A stretch of 53,624 nucleotides of DNA from CAYSRC01 sp964433495 (GTDB taxonomy: Bacteria > Bacillota > Clostridia > Oscillospirales > Ruminococcaceae): NCBI GenBank assembly GCA_964433495.1, contig CAYSRC010000011.1, forward strand, positions 1 to 53,624. The letters run 5' to 3'. A model generated the notes under the pieces. That model saw nothing but the letters and a program-made list of their open reading frames with translations. It did no database searches and was not told the DNA's origin. A program made the translations under genes and the position numbers. Of this stretch, positions 8,110 to 18,500 are shown one piece after another (the first letter of the stretch is position 1; the number at the start of each line of letters is the position of its first letter).

Positions 8110-10641
8110 CTATTTTGCCACGATGTTTACTATTTTGCCCTTGACATAGATTTCCTTCACGATTTTTTTGCCCGCGAGCTCGCCCGCGACCCTCTCGTCC
8201 GCCTTTGCCGCGGCGACGGCCTCGTCCTGCGACGCGTCCGCCGCCACGACGACGCGGCTCCTGAGCCTGCCGTTTATCTGCACGGCGATCTCGACCGTGC
8301 TCTCGGCGCACTTGCTCTCGTCGTAGCTCGGCCAATCGGATTTTGCGATCTGTCCCGCAAAGCCGAGCCGCTGCCACAGCTCCTCGGTGACGTGCGGCGC
8401 GAACGGGTTGAGCAGGCGCAGAAGCACGCTCATCTCGCCCCTCGTCACGCTCTTGAGCGGCTGTATCTCGTTGAGCAGCGTCATGAGCGCGGCTATTGCC
8501 GTGTTGCCCTTGAGCGCCTCGATGTCCTCGCCCACCTTCTTGACGGTGCGGTGGAAGCTCGCCTCCAACTCGGGGCGTATCCCCTCATCGGCGCTCACGC
8601 AGTCGGCAAGGGCCCACACCCGCTCGATAAACCGGCGGCAGCCCCTTATCGACGCCGGGTTCCACGGCGCGGCCTTCTCAAAGTCGCCGATGAACATCTC
8701 GTACAGGCGCATGGTGTCGGCGCCGTACTCGTTGATGATCTCGTCGGGGTTGACGACGTTCCCGAGGGATTTTGACATCTTGACGACGGGGTGCTCCGCC
8801 ATCTCGCCGAACTTTTCGACGAGGTGCTCCCGCGCCGCCCTTTCGCTGCCGAACTCGTCGACGAGCTTTTTCTGCTCGTCGGCAGCCATGTTCTCAAAGC
8901 TGTGGGGGTTGAGGCCCAAAATCATGCCGTGGCTCGTGCGCTTTTTGTAGGGCTCGCTGTAGGGCACGACGCCGATATCGTACAAAAACTTGTGCCAAAA
9001 GCGGCTGTAGAGCAGGTGCAGCGTCGTGTGCTCCATGCCGCCGTTGTACCAGTCGACGGGTCCCCAATACCTTACCGCCTCGGGGCTGACGAGCTGCCGG
9101 TCGTTGTGCGGGTCCATATACCGCAGGAAGTACCAGCTCGAGCCCGCCCACTGCGGCATGGTGTCGGTCTCGCGCTTTGCGGGCCCGCCGCACTTGGGGC
9201 AGGTGGTGTTCACCCACTCCTCATGGCGCGCAAGGGGGCTCTCGCCGCCCTCGCCGGGCTCAAAGTCGGTTATCTCGGGCAGCAGCAGCGGCAGCTCGCT
9301 CTCACTTAAGGGCTGCCAGCCGCAGTGCTCGCAGTAGACCATCGGGATGGGCTCGCCCCAATAGCGCTGGCGGCTGAACACCCAGTCGCGCAGCTTAAAG
9401 TTGGTCTTGCGCCGCCCCTTGCCGGTGCTCTCGAGGCGCTCTAACATCGCCTTCTTCGCCTCGTCGACGCTCATGCCGTCGAGGAAGCCCGAGTTCACCA
9501 TCGTGCCGCTCGCGCAGTCGGTAAACGCCTCCTTCTCGATGTCGCCGCCCGCGACGACCTCGATGATCGGCAGACCGAAAACCTTCGCAAAGTCATAGTC
9601 GCGCCCGTCGTGCGCGGGCACCGCCATGATCGCGCCGGTGCCGTAGCTCGCGAGGACATAGTCCGAGATGAATATGGGGATCTCTCTGTCGTTGACGGGG
9701 TTTATCGCCGCCACGCCCTCGAGGCGCACGCCCGTCTTGTCCTTGTTGAGCTCGGTGCGCTCAAAGTCCGACTTGCGGGCCGCGGCGTCGCGGTATTCGT
9801 TGACGGCGTCGGCGTTCTTGATCACACCGCTGTCGAGCCATTTTCTGATGAGCTCGTGCTCGGGGCTCAGCACCATGTACGTCGCGCCGAACAGGGTGTC
9901 GCACCGTGTGGTGTAGACGGTTATCTTCTCGCCCGTCGTGGCGCTGAAGTCGACCTCGGCGCCGTACGAGCGGCCTATCCAATTTTTCTGCTGGGTGGAC
10001 ACCCGCTCGATATAGTCGAGCCCGTCGAGGTCGTCGATCAGCCTGTCGGCGTACTCGGTGATCTTCAGCATCCACTGGCTCTTGGTCTTGTGCACAACGG
10101 GGCTGCCGCACCGCTCGCACACGCCGTTGACGACCTCCTCGTTTGCGAGCACCACCTTGCACCCGGTGCAGTAGTTGACGTTCATCTCCTTTTTGTAGGC
10201 GAGGCCCTTTTCAAAGAGCTTGAGAAAGATCCACTGCGTCCACTTATAATACGCGGGGTCGGTGGTGTTCACCTCCCTGTCCCAGTCGAAGGACAGGCCG
10301 AGGCTCTTGAGCTGTGCCTTAAAGCGCGCAATGTTGCTCTCGGTCACCTTTTGGGGGTGGATGTGGTTCTGCATCGCGTAGTTTTCGGTCGGCAGGCCGA
10401 ACGCGTCCCAGCCCATGGGATACAGCACGTTGTACCCCTGCATACGCCGTTTGCGCGCGACGGCGTCGAGCGCGGTATAGCTTCTCGGGTGCCCCACGTG
10501 CAGGCCCGCGCCCGACGGATAGGGGAACTCGACGAGTGCGTAAAACTTCGGCAGGCTGCTGTCGTTTTTTGCGGCGAACGTCTTTTCGTCGTCCCAGATC
10601 TTCTGCCACTTTTTTTCTGTCTCTTTAAAATTATAGTCCAC
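8110..10641 (-). CDS. leuS: Leucyl-tRNA synthetase
   Basis: An 843-residue class I aminoacyl-tRNA synthetase that charges tRNA-Leu. The HIGH-type motif is HVGHPRS in the N-terminal Rossmann fold. The large inserted editing domain (about 220-420) contains a threonine-rich segment and the GTGAIMAVPAHDGRD editing motif. KMSKS is present as VVKMSKSLGN near 620. Anticodon-binding and C-terminal domains complete it, and length is normal. It begins seven bases after rsfS and is the last gene of a yqeK-LCP-rsfS-leuS run. I saw no T-box in the short gap before it. Confidence 0.98.
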   Translation of the reverse strand: MDYNFKETEKKWQKIWDDEKTFAAKNDSSLPKFYALVEFPYPSGAGLHVGHPRSYTALDAVARKRRMQGYNVLYPMGWDAFGLPTENYAMQNHIHPQKVTESNIARFKAQLKSLGLSFDWDREVNTTDPAYYKWTQWIFLKLFEKGLAYKKEMNVNYCTGCKVVLANEEVVNGVCERCGSPVVHKTKSQWMLKITEYADRLIDDLDGLDYIERVSTQQKNWIGRSYGAEVDFSATTGEKITVYTTRCDTLFGATYMVLSPEHELIRKWLDSGVIKNADAVNEYRDAAARKSDFERTELNKDKTGVRLEGVAAINPVNDREIPIFISDYVLASYGTGAIMAVPAHDGRDYDFAKVFGLPIIEVVAGGDIEKEAFTDCASGTMVNSGFLDGMSVDEAKKAMLERLESTGKGRRKTNFKLRDWVFSRQRYWGEPIPMVYCEHCGWQPLSESELPLLLPEITDFEPGEGGESPLARHEEWVNTTCPKCGGPAKRETDTMPQWAGSSWYFLRYMDPHNDRQLVSPEAVRYWGPVDWYNGGMEHTTLHLLYSRFWHKFLYDIGVVPYSEPYKKRTSHGMILGLNPHSFENMAADEQKKLVDEFGSERAAREHLVEKFGEMAEHPVVKMSKSLGNVVNPDEIINEYGADTMRLYEMFIGDFEKAAPWNPASIRGCRRFIERVWALADCVSADEGIRPELEASFHRTVKKVGEDIEALKGNTAIAALMTLLNEIQPLKSVTRGEMSVLLRLLNPFAPHVTEELWQRLGFAGQIAKSDWPSYDESKCAESTVEIAVQINGRLRSRVVVAADASQDEAVAAAKADERVAGELAGKKIVKEIYVKGKIVNIVAK

Positions 10642-10647
10642 TTGTCC

Positions 10648-11007
10648 TCACACTTCCTCCTGTTCGATTCCCGCGTCGACGGGCGTCGCGTCGGCCCACA
10701 GCTTTTCGAGCGAGTAGAACTCGCGGGCCTCGGGCATAAACACGTGCACGATCACGGTGTTGAAGTCGAGCAGCACCCAGCCGCCCGAGTCGTAGCCCTC
10801 GGTCCTGCACAGCTTGACGCCCGCCTGCTCAAGCCTGTACTCCACCTCGCCCGCAAGCGCCTTGACCTGTGTCGTGCTCGTGCCCGACGCGATGACAAAA
10901 TAGTCGGCGATGACGGTCACGTCCTCGGTTTTAAGCACCCTGATGCTTCTGCCCTTTTTGTCGTCGAGCGCCTTTGCCGCAAGCCTTGCAATCTCAAGAG
11001 AAGTCAT
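10648..11007 (-). CDS. rsfS: Ribosomal silencing factor RsfS
   Basis: A 119-residue protein of the RsfS/YbeB/iojap family, which binds L14 and blocks subunit joining when nutrients are low. The conserved core is visible: DYFVIASGTSTTQVKALA, then GYDSGGWVLLDFNTVIVHVF. It sits between the LCP gene (13 bases) and leuS (6 bases), an arrangement common in Firmicutes. Confidence 0.96.
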   Translation of the reverse strand: MTSLEIARLAAKALDDKKGRSIRVLKTEDVTVIADYFVIASGTSTTQVKALAGEVEYRLEQAGVKLCRTEGYDSGGWVLLDFNTVIVHVFMPEAREFYSLEKLWADATPVDAGIEQEEV

Positions 11008-11020
11008 CTAAAACACCCCC

Positions 11021-12127
11021 TCAGCTGTAGTTTCCGAGCGACGCACCCGTGTCGTCCAGCTCGTCGGTCGTGTTCTGCACCTCGATGACCTCGAGCTCGG
11101 TTTCGGGGACGTCGTCCGAGTACGGCCGCATGTACTCGTTGAGCATGTCGGCAAGCGCCTTTTTATGGATGGTGAAGATCCACTGGTTGCGCAGCGTCCT
11201 GCCGTTGTAGACATAGTCGCGCACCCCCTCGCCCGGCACCCGCACCGTCACGATGCTCTCGGACGACAGGCCCTTCGCCTCGCTCGCGAGCTGGATGAGC
11301 TCGTTCACGGTGAGGTCGGTCTCAAGATAGTCATAGACCGACATGACCAGCTTGACAAGGTCCATCGTCGGCGTCGACAGCAGCCTGTTCATGAGCGCCG
11401 CCATAAAATAGCGCTGCACGTCCAGCCTGTCGATGTCGGCGTTGTCGTACTCGCGATAGCGCACGAACAGGTCGGCCATCTCGCCGCTCAGCAGATGTGT
11501 GCCCGGCTCGAGGTCGTAGGTCGCCGTGACGTTGCCCTCGGCGTCCTCGGTCTCAAAGTGCATGTCCTTGTCGATGGACACCTCGACGCCGCCGAGGGTG
11601 TCGACCGCCTTGCGAAAGCCCTCCATCGTTATCGTGACAAAGCCGTCGATGGGGATTTTGAACTGCTCGTTGATGACCTCGATAAGGTACTCGATGCCGG
11701 CGGGCTCCTCGGCCTCGCGCTTGCTGGTCGTCGTGTATCCCCAGTTGTACAGCGCGTTTATCTTGCCGGTATAGGTCGTGCCGTAGCCGATGTAGGTGTC
11801 GCGCGGGATCTGAAGCAGCGTCGCCTTGTTTGCCTCGAGGTCGATCTGCGCCACGATGATCACGTCGGTCATGTAGTTATAGCGGGTCTCGTCGAGCGGG
11901 TCCATGTCGATGCCGCAGATGAGCAGGTTCATCACCTTGTTCCGCAGATAGTCGGGCGTCTTGAACTCGTCGCTTGTGACGTACTGTCCCGACACGGGGC
12001 GTGTGTTGAGCAGGATGACGACGGCCGCGGCGACGACGGCGAACGCCGCCAAAATCACGATAATCCGCGCGAGCGGATTTTTCTTCACTTTTGCATTTTT
12101 GCTCTTTTCGTTGCTGTTTTTAGCCAT
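11021..12127 (-). CDS. LCP (LytR-CpsA-Psr) family cell-wall glycopolymer ligase
   Basis: A 368-residue membrane protein. A Lys-rich cytoplasmic tip is followed by one membrane helix (about residues 20-42). The extracellular LCP domain shows the polyprenyl-phosphate-binding Arg and Asp segments: TDVIIVAQID, LQIPRDTYI, KINALYNWG and VRYREYDNADIDR. LCP proteins attach teichoic acids or other glycopolymers to peptidoglycan. It overlaps yqeK by eight bases and precedes rsfS, which suggests one transcript. Confidence 0.93.
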   Translation of the reverse strand: MAKNSNEKSKNAKVKKNPLARIIVILAAFAVVAAAVVILLNTRPVSGQYVTSDEFKTPDYLRNKVMNLLICGIDMDPLDETRYNYMTDVIIVAQIDLEANKATLLQIPRDTYIGYGTTYTGKINALYNWGYTTTSKREAEEPAGIEYLIEVINEQFKIPIDGFVTITMEGFRKAVDTLGGVEVSIDKDMHFETEDAEGNVTATYDLEPGTHLLSGEMADLFVRYREYDNADIDRLDVQRYFMAALMNRLLSTPTMDLVKLVMSVYDYLETDLTVNELIQLASEAKGLSSESIVTVRVPGEGVRDYVYNGRTLRNQWIFTIHKKALADMLNEYMRPYSDDVPETELEVIEVQNTTDELDDTGASLGNYS

Positions 12128-12695
12128 TTTCTCTTCCTCTTATGCTCACAAACCAGTTGAATGCCGCACACGAGAGGGGATTGAGCGGCTTTAACTGCTT
12201 TGTCACATGGATGATGCTGTTGCGAAGCGCGAGCAGGCACGCTTCGTCGGGTGATTTTTTGGCGATGCTTCGCAGCTCGTCGAGATTCTTGAACTCCCTG
12301 TCCTCGGATATGCAGTCGGCGAGAAACACCGTGCGCTCGAGGGGGGACATGTCGGGCCTGCCCGTCGTGTGGTAGCACACGGCATTCGCGATGTCGTCGT
12401 CGAGCCCGAGCTCGCGCCTGACGTAGACCGCGCCCGCAAATGCGTGTAAAACAGGCAAAAATGTCACTGCCTGTTCCGCATCAATTATATCAGAGCCCTC
12501 TATCGTTTGCAACAAATCTTCCGCCGACAGCTCCTTGCATATGTCGTGAAGCAGCGCGGCCACCCGCGCCCGTTCGACGTCTATCCCGTAGCTCTCGGCT
12601 ATCTTTTTCGCCGCCTTCTCCACGCACAGCGTGTGGCGATAGCGCTCGTCGGACAGCGTGTTTTTCGCAAGCTCTTTTGCTTCGTCCCTTGTCAT
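12120..12695 (-). CDS. yqeK: YqeK-type HD-domain Ap4A hydrolase
   Basis: A 191-residue HD-superfamily protein. The metal-binding HD pair is in AALLHDICKE, with an upstream His in YRHTLCVEKAA and a later His in LPVLHAFAGA. YqeK proteins hydrolyse diadenosine tetraphosphate symmetrically. In Firmicutes yqeK normally follows nadD directly and precedes rsfS. Here 337 bases separate it from nadD and an LCP gene lies between it and rsfS. Confidence 0.92.
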   Translation of the reverse strand: MTRDEAKELAKNTLSDERYRHTLCVEKAAKKIAESYGIDVERARVAALLHDICKELSAEDLLQTIEGSDIIDAEQAVTFLPVLHAFAGAVYVRRELGLDDDIANAVCYHTTGRPDMSPLERTVFLADCISEDREFKNLDELRSIAKKSPDEACLLALRNSIIHVTKQLKPLNPLSCAAFNWFVSIRGRENG

Positions 12696-13032
12696 CTGTT
12701 CTCCTCCTGCAAGTCGGCATGCCCCGCCCGCAGCATTTGGTTTTAAAGGTAAAAACAGGATATCCCCCGTTTGAGGGGCGCATCTCGCTTTATCGGCGGG
12801 ATGCGCCGGGCACGCCTGCCCGAGCCGCCGTGCGGCGGATACCGTTTCCCCGCCCCATGCGGTCGAAAAAAGTCGGACGGACAGCCCCGAACAAGGCTCG
12901 ACCGAAGCTGCGCGGAAAAACCGGCAAAAGCCCGCCGGTCGGGCGGATATCCCCTCGTTTAACGCGCCCGCCCCGCCGTCCGAGTATAGGCGCGAAAGAT
13001 AAACATTTTATCAACCGCGCGGCCGATGCCGC
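12696..13032. other. 337-base gap between nadD and yqeK
   Basis: No gene is supported here. On the minus strand a 6-bp stem (12934-12939 with 12920-12925) followed by four T could be a weak terminator after nadD. The rest is GC-rich with short inverted repeats; no promoter for yqeK stood out. Confidence 0.4.
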
Positions 13033-13644
13033 TCAGCGGTAGAGCCCTCTTTTTTCGATGCGGTCGGCGACCTCTTCGCTCACAAGTCGCCGTATGTCCC
13101 CGCCCGACGCGGCGAGCGCGCGCACCTCGGTCGAGCTCACGGGCAGCGGCTCGCACCCCTCCAAAAGAATGATCTTCGCGCCCTCCCGCCGCAGGCTGTC
13201 GGCGACGGCCGCAAGCTCGCCGCCGTCCCCGTCGTACCTCCCCGCGGCGACGACGGTGCACAGCGTGAGCAGCCGGCGGTAGCGGTGCCACCCGCGGAAG
13301 GTGCGCAGCATGTCGGTCGAGAGAAGAAAGTAGATCTCCGCGTCGGGATAGCGCCGTCTAAAGCGCTTGAGCGTCTTGAGGGTATAGCTCTTTTTGCGCC
13401 GCCCCGCGTTTTCAACGCACGACACCCGCACCTGTTCGCCGTATTTTAAAAAGGTGCGGCACATGCGCGCACGCTCAAAAAAGGGCGTCTCTCCGCTCGC
13501 CTTGTGGGGGGACACGCCCGACGGCACGACGAGGGCAAGGTCGGGCCTAAGCGCGCGCAGGGCGTGTTCAAAAAGGCGCTCGTGCCCGAGGTGGGGCGGG
13601 TTGAACGCCCCGCCGTACACGAGCAACTTTCGTCTATATTCCAT
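13033..13644 (-). CDS. nadD: Nicotinate-nucleotide adenylyltransferase
   Basis: A 203-residue enzyme joining nicotinate mononucleotide and ATP to make deamido-NAD. The nucleotidyltransferase signature GGAFNPPHLGH is at residues 11-21, and the ISSTEVR-type motif appears near the C-terminus as VSSTEVRAL. I chose the ATG at 13644 so that the signature falls at its normal distance from the start. The first codons overlap the yhbY end by 11 bases, implying coupled translation. Confidence 0.95.
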   Translation of the reverse strand: MEYRRKLLVYGGAFNPPHLGHERLFEHALRALRPDLALVVPSGVSPHKASGETPFFERARMCRTFLKYGEQVRVSCVENAGRRKKSYTLKTLKRFRRRYPDAEIYFLLSTDMLRTFRGWHRYRRLLTLCTVVAAGRYDGDGGELAAVADSLRREGAKIILLEGCEPLPVSSTEVRALAASGGDIRRLVSEEVADRIEKRGLYR

Positions 13645-13918
13645 ATCGGTCGACCTCCGGGTTGCGCCTGTAGAGCACAAACCGCGAGCCTATCACCTGA
13701 ATGACCTCGCACCCGAGCCTGTCCGCTATCTCGCGCGCGGCCTCGGCGGGCCCTAAGGGGCAGGCGTCGAGGGTGCGCAGCTTGATAAGCTCGCGGGCGG
13801 CAAGCGCCCCGCCGACCCCCGCGCACAGCGCGTCGTCCACGCCGTCCTTGCCGACCTGAAAGATCGTCTCAAGCCCGTTTGCCGCCCGCCTGAGCAGGGC
13901 GCGTTCCTTTCCCGTCAT
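13634..13918 (-). CDS. yhbY: YhbY/CRS1-type RNA-binding protein
   Basis: A 94-residue single-domain protein of the CRM (CRS1-YhbY) family associated with pre-50S ribosomes. It begins MTGKERALLRRAANGL and keeps the QVGKDGV segment and a GSRFVLYRR end. It lies between rdgB (4-base overlap) and nadD (11-base overlap), a conserved Firmicutes arrangement. Confidence 0.93.
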   Translation of the reverse strand: MTGKERALLRRAANGLETIFQVGKDGVDDALCAGVGGALAARELIKLRTLDACPLGPAEAAREIADRLGCEVIQVIGSRFVLYRRNPEVDRYGI

Positions 13919-14538
13919 CTCATCCCTCTTATCTTCGTTATTCCGCGCAGCTTAAACGCCAGCTTTCTCAGCGCCCGCGCGCGGTGGCTTATCGCGTTTT
14001 TGCGGTTCTCCCCCATCGACGCGAACGTCATGTTGTTGAACAGGCGGAACACCGGGTCGTAGCCGAACCCGCCGTCCCCGTCCCGCCGCTCGGCGATGCA
14101 GCCCTCGCAGCAGCCGTGGGCGGTTATCTCGCGCCCGTCCGGCATGATCGCCGCGACACAGCACACAAACCGAGCCGAGCGCGCGTCCCCCTCGACGCCC
14201 TCAAGCTCGCGCAGCAGCTTGTCGATGTTTTTCTGCGAGCAGCACTCATCCCCCGCATACCGCGCGGTGCGCACCCCCGGCGCGCCGCCGAGGGCGTCGA
14301 CGCAAAGGCCCGTGTCGTCCGCGACGACCGCCCTGCCCGTGCGCTCGTGCACGGCGCGCGCCTTGATCAGCGCGTTTTCAAGAAAGGTGCTGCCTGTCTC
14401 CTCCACGTCGTCGACGGTCGCCCCGACCTCACCCGGCGAAACACAGTCGCAGCCGACCGACCCTAAAATCTCGGATATCTCCCGCAGCTTACCGCTGTTG
14501 CCGGTGGCGGCGACAAACTCAAGACCCTTTATCGTCAT
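13915..14538 (-). CDS. rdgB: RdgB/HAM1 non-canonical purine NTP pyrophosphatase
   Basis: A 207-residue enzyme that removes dITP, XTP and similar nucleotides. The signature ATGNSGKLREI is at the N-terminus. VVADDTGLCVDALGG and GFGYDPVF follow, then the SHRARAL end. I chose the ATG at 14538 because GGAGG stands six bases before it. It heads a tight rdgB-yhbY-nadD run. Confidence 0.95.
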   Translation of the reverse strand: MTIKGLEFVAATGNSGKLREISEILGSVGCDCVSPGEVGATVDDVEETGSTFLENALIKARAVHERTGRAVVADDTGLCVDALGGAPGVRTARYAGDECCSQKNIDKLLRELEGVEGDARSARFVCCVAAIMPDGREITAHGCCEGCIAERRDGDGGFGYDPVFRLFNNMTFASMGENRKNAISHRARALRKLAFKLRGITKIRGMR

Positions 14539-14673
14539 AAACAACCTCCGCGCCGAAAGCGCCCGCCGTATTGGGCGCCCCGACAGAATATCCCGTTAAT
14601 CCGTCAAAATCGAGGGCGCAGCGCAGCGGCAGAGCGAGAAACCTTTATCCCGCCGCGTGCGCCCAAAGCGTCC

Positions 14674-15558
14674 TCAGCCGAACAGCGCCCGGCAATAATC
14701 CTGCGGTACAAAGACGTCGAGGTCGTCGATGCCCTCGCCCACACCCACGAACCGCACGGGTATGCCGAGCCTGTCCTTCACCGCGATGACGCTGCCCCCC
14801 TTCGCGGTGCCGTCCAGCTTGGTGAGCACGATGCCGCTCACCCCGGCGCTGTCCGCAAACGACTGCGCCTGGTTGACCGCGTTCTGCCCGGTCACGGCGT
14901 CGAGCACGAGCAGCGTCTCGACCGACGCCTCGGGCGACGCCTTTTTTATAATCCGCGACATCTTCGCGAGCTCGTCCATCAGGTTCTTTTTGGTCTGAAG
15001 CCTGCCCGCGGTGTCGGCGATGACGATGTCCGCCCCGCGCGAGCGCGCCGCGCTGACCGCGTCGAAGATCACCGCCGAGGGGTCGCTTGCCCCCTTTACC
15101 ATCTCGACGCCCGAGCGCTCCGCCCAAACCTCAAGCTGCTCGCTCGCCGCGGCCCTAAAGGTATCGGCGGCCGCGAGCACGACTCTTTTGCCCTCGCGCA
15201 CATACATCGCCGCGAGCTTGCCCGCGGTGGTGGTCTTGCCCGCGCCGTTTACCCCGATGAGCATAATCACCGCGGGGCGGCCCGAGAGGTCGAGCCCCCT
15301 GTCGGCGGTGAGATGCTCCTCGCATATCTCCTTTAACAGCTCCCTTGCCCGCGCGGGGTCGGTGACGAGCTCGCGCCCCACCCGCTCGCGCAGCTCGCCG
15401 ACGATGCCCTCGGCGCTCTCGACGCCCGCGTCGGCGAGGATGAGGCTCTCCTCGAGCTCGTCGTAAAAGTCGTCGCCCAGCTTGTCCGAGCTCAGGCCGT
15501 ATGCGATCGTGTCTCGGGTCTTTCTAAGCCCCTCGGCAAGTTTTTCAAAAAATCCCAT
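14674..15558 (-). CDS. ftsY: Signal recognition particle receptor FtsY
   Basis: A 294-residue SRP-type GTPase that receives the SRP-ribosome complex at the membrane. An N domain (about 1-85) precedes the G domain, with GVNGAGKTTTAGKLA as the P-loop. DTFRAAASEQL, DTAGRLQTKKNLM and TKLDGTAKGG follow. It lacks the long acidic A domain, as is usual in Firmicutes. It follows smc by 37 bases. Confidence 0.97.
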   Translation of the reverse strand: MGFFEKLAEGLRKTRDTIAYGLSSDKLGDDFYDELEESLILADAGVESAEGIVGELRERVGRELVTDPARARELLKEICEEHLTADRGLDLSGRPAVIMLIGVNGAGKTTTAGKLAAMYVREGKRVVLAAADTFRAAASEQLEVWAERSGVEMVKGASDPSAVIFDAVSAARSRGADIVIADTAGRLQTKKNLMDELAKMSRIIKKASPEASVETLLVLDAVTGQNAVNQAQSFADSAGVSGIVLTKLDGTAKGGSVIAVKDRLGIPVRFVGVGEGIDDLDVFVPQDYCRALFG

Positions 15559-15595
15559 CGTTGCACCTCGTTATAGAATTCCCGACGGCGTGCCG

Positions 15596-18500
15596 TCACT
15601 TTTCGATCACAAGCTGCGCCTCCTCGACGTTGAGCTTGAGCAGCTTTGAGACGCCCTCCTCCTGCATGGTCACGCCGTACAGGACGCCCGCGCCCTCCAT
15701 GGTGCCCCTGCGGTGGGTGATCGCAATGATCTGGGTGTTGCCGCACACGTTTTGCAGGTACGCCGCGAAGCGGTTGACGTTGTTGTCGTCGAGCGCGCTG
15801 TCGATCTCGTCGAGGATGCAGAAGGGGGACGGGTTGACCGCGAGGATGGCGAAGTAGATCGCGATGGCGAGCAGCGACTGCTCGCCTCCCGACAGCGACG
15901 CGAGGTTTTTGATCACCTTGCCCGGCGGCTGCGCGTCTATCTCGATGCCGCTTTCGAGGATGTCCTCCTCGTCGGTCAGGTAGAGCCGCGCCCTGCCGCC
16001 GCCGAACAGCTCCGAGAACACGTCCACAAAGCGGGTGTTTATCTCGTTGAACGAGCGGGTGAAGATCTCCCGCATCTCGCCCTCGAGCCCCGAGATGAGC
16101 TTTAAAAGCTCGTCCCGCGAGCGCTCGACATCGCCGACCTGGGCCCGCATAAAGTCGCACCGCTCGCTCACCTCTCTGAGCTCGTCGATGGCGGCCACGT
16201 TCACCGCGCCGAGCGCGCGTATCCTGTTCCGCAGGCTCGACACCTGCGCGCGCAGCTCGGTCACCGTCGAAAACGGCACGCACCTGCCGGCGGCCTCCTC
16301 CCGGGTCAGCTCGTACTCCTCCCACAGCTTGCTCTCGGCGGTCTGATAGTCCCTTTCGAGCGCCTCCCTGCGCTCCTCAAGGCGGGCCTGCTCGCTCGCG
16401 AGCTGCTGTCTTTTTTCGACAAGGCCGTCCTGCTCGCGCCGCGCTTCGACAGCAAGCCGTTCGGTCCTCTCGCGCTGCGCCGCCGTCTGCTCGATCTCAC
16501 GGCGCTTTTCGTCGGCCCCGGCCCTCAGCTCCTCGGCCGCCGCCTTAAAGCGCTCCGACTGCGCGCGCTTTTCGTCGGCTGCGCGCTGCAACTCGCCTAT
16601 CGTCTCGTTTATCAGCTCGACGCGCTTGCCCGCGTCGTCCCCCTGCGCCCTGAGGTTCTCGAGACGCAGCGCGCGGTTCTCGTTGTCCTTGCGCTTTTCG
16701 ACGAGCTCAATGCGCTTGTCGGCAAGGCGCTCGCCGAGCTCGCTTGAGCGCCGGGAGACCTCCTTCGCGCCCGACTCCCCGCGCGAAATCTCGTCGTCGA
16801 GGCGGCGCTCCTCGTCACCGAGGTTCTCGGACTCCCGCTTGCCCGCGGCTATCTCATCCCGGCGCGCGTCCCGCGCCGCCGCAATCTCGTCAAGCTCGCG
16901 CTCGGCAGAGGACACCGCGTCCTCAAGCGACGCCGTCGCCGCCGCGACCCTGCCGAGCTCGCCCTCGACGCGTATCCTGTCTCCCGTGAGGTTTGAGAGG
17001 TCGCCGTCCGCCGCCGCAATCTCGGCGTCGAGCAGCGAGAGCTCGCGCTTGAGACCGTCCAAAGCCTCTGCAGCCTCGGCCTCCGAGCGCTTTGCCGACG
17101 TCAGCTCGCCCTCCAGCCTTTCTATCTCGGTGCGCCTGCTGAAAAAACCCGCCTGCCGCGACGAATAGCCGCCCGTGTACGAGCCGCCCGCGTTGACCAC
17201 CTGCCCGTCCTGCGTGACGACGCGATATCGGTAGCCCATGCGCTTTGCGACGGCCGACGCCGAGTTGATGTCGTCGACCACCACCGTCCTGCCCAAAAGA
17301 CTGCTGACAACGTTTTTAAACCGATCGTCGCACCGCACAAGCTCGCTCGCGAGCCCCACGACGCCCGCGTCGCCGAGCCGCTCGCGCATCTCAAACCGCG
17401 ACGGCTTGATCGTGTCGAGGGGCAAAAAGGTCGCCCGCCCCGCGCGCGTCTGCTTTAAAAAGGCGATGGCCTCCTTGGCCGCGCGCTCGTCCTCCACGAT
17501 GATGTTCTGCGCCGCCGCGCCGAGCGCCGTCTCCACGGCGAGCTCGCACCCGTTTTCGACCGACAGCACCGACGCCACCGTGCCGACGATGCCGCGCAGC
17601 GAGCGCGCCTCCGCCGCCTCGGAAACCCTGCGCACGCTCGGCAGGTACCCGTCCATCGTGCGCTCCATGTCCTTTAGGACGTTTATCCTGTTTTCGGTCT
17701 CGGCGACCTTTGCCGCGAGCGCGCGCTGCTTTTGCTTGGCAGCGTCGTACCGCGTCCTGCGCGACTCCAGCTTGATCGAGAACCCTTTTTTTCGGTTGGA
17801 CACCGCCCCGAGCTCGTCGGTTATCCTGCCGAGCTCGTCGGAAAACTCGCGGTGCTCCCCCCTCGCCGCCTCAAGGCGCGCGGTGAGCTCGGGCAGCTGC
17901 TCGCGCACCGTCCGCTCGCGCCCGTCCGCCGAGCTTATCTCGGCCTGCGCCGACGCCGCCGCGACCCGCAGGTCGGTCAAGCGGGCGCGAACGGCGGCGA
18001 GCCGCTCGAGCGCCTCGCCGTGCGCTTTGTCGTACTCCTCCGCGCCGCGCGTGAGGGCGTCAAGCTGACCTTCGAGGGACAAAACCTCTCTCTCAAGCCG
18101 CGCCTGCTCGTCCCTGCACCCGCGAAGCTCGGCTTCGTACCGCTCGATCTCGCGCAGGCGCTCCTCCCCGCTGCCGCCGAGCGCGGCGGCCTCCTCTTTG
18201 AGGGCGCTTATCCGCTCGAGCGCGTGCGCGACGTCGTTGAGCGCGAGCGCCGACTCGCCGTCCGCCTCGGCCGCGCGCCGGTTGAGCTCGTCTGCCTCGC
18301 TGTTGAGGCCGTCAATCGCGATGTTGCGGCGGCGGTTGTCGTCGTACAGGCTCTCTATCCGCTCGGCGGCCTCGTCGATGAGCTGCTGCACCGCGCGGTA
18401 GTCGTTGGCGGCGATGTCGATCTTGTCCTTCTGCTCGCGAAGGCTCGCGCGCGAGCGCTCGATCGTGTCGCAGTAGAGCGTTATCTCAAGGCTCTTTCTC

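Noticed and set aside
10642..10700. T-box leader for leuS
   Set aside because: Only six bases separate leuS from rsfS, so there is no room for a T-box.
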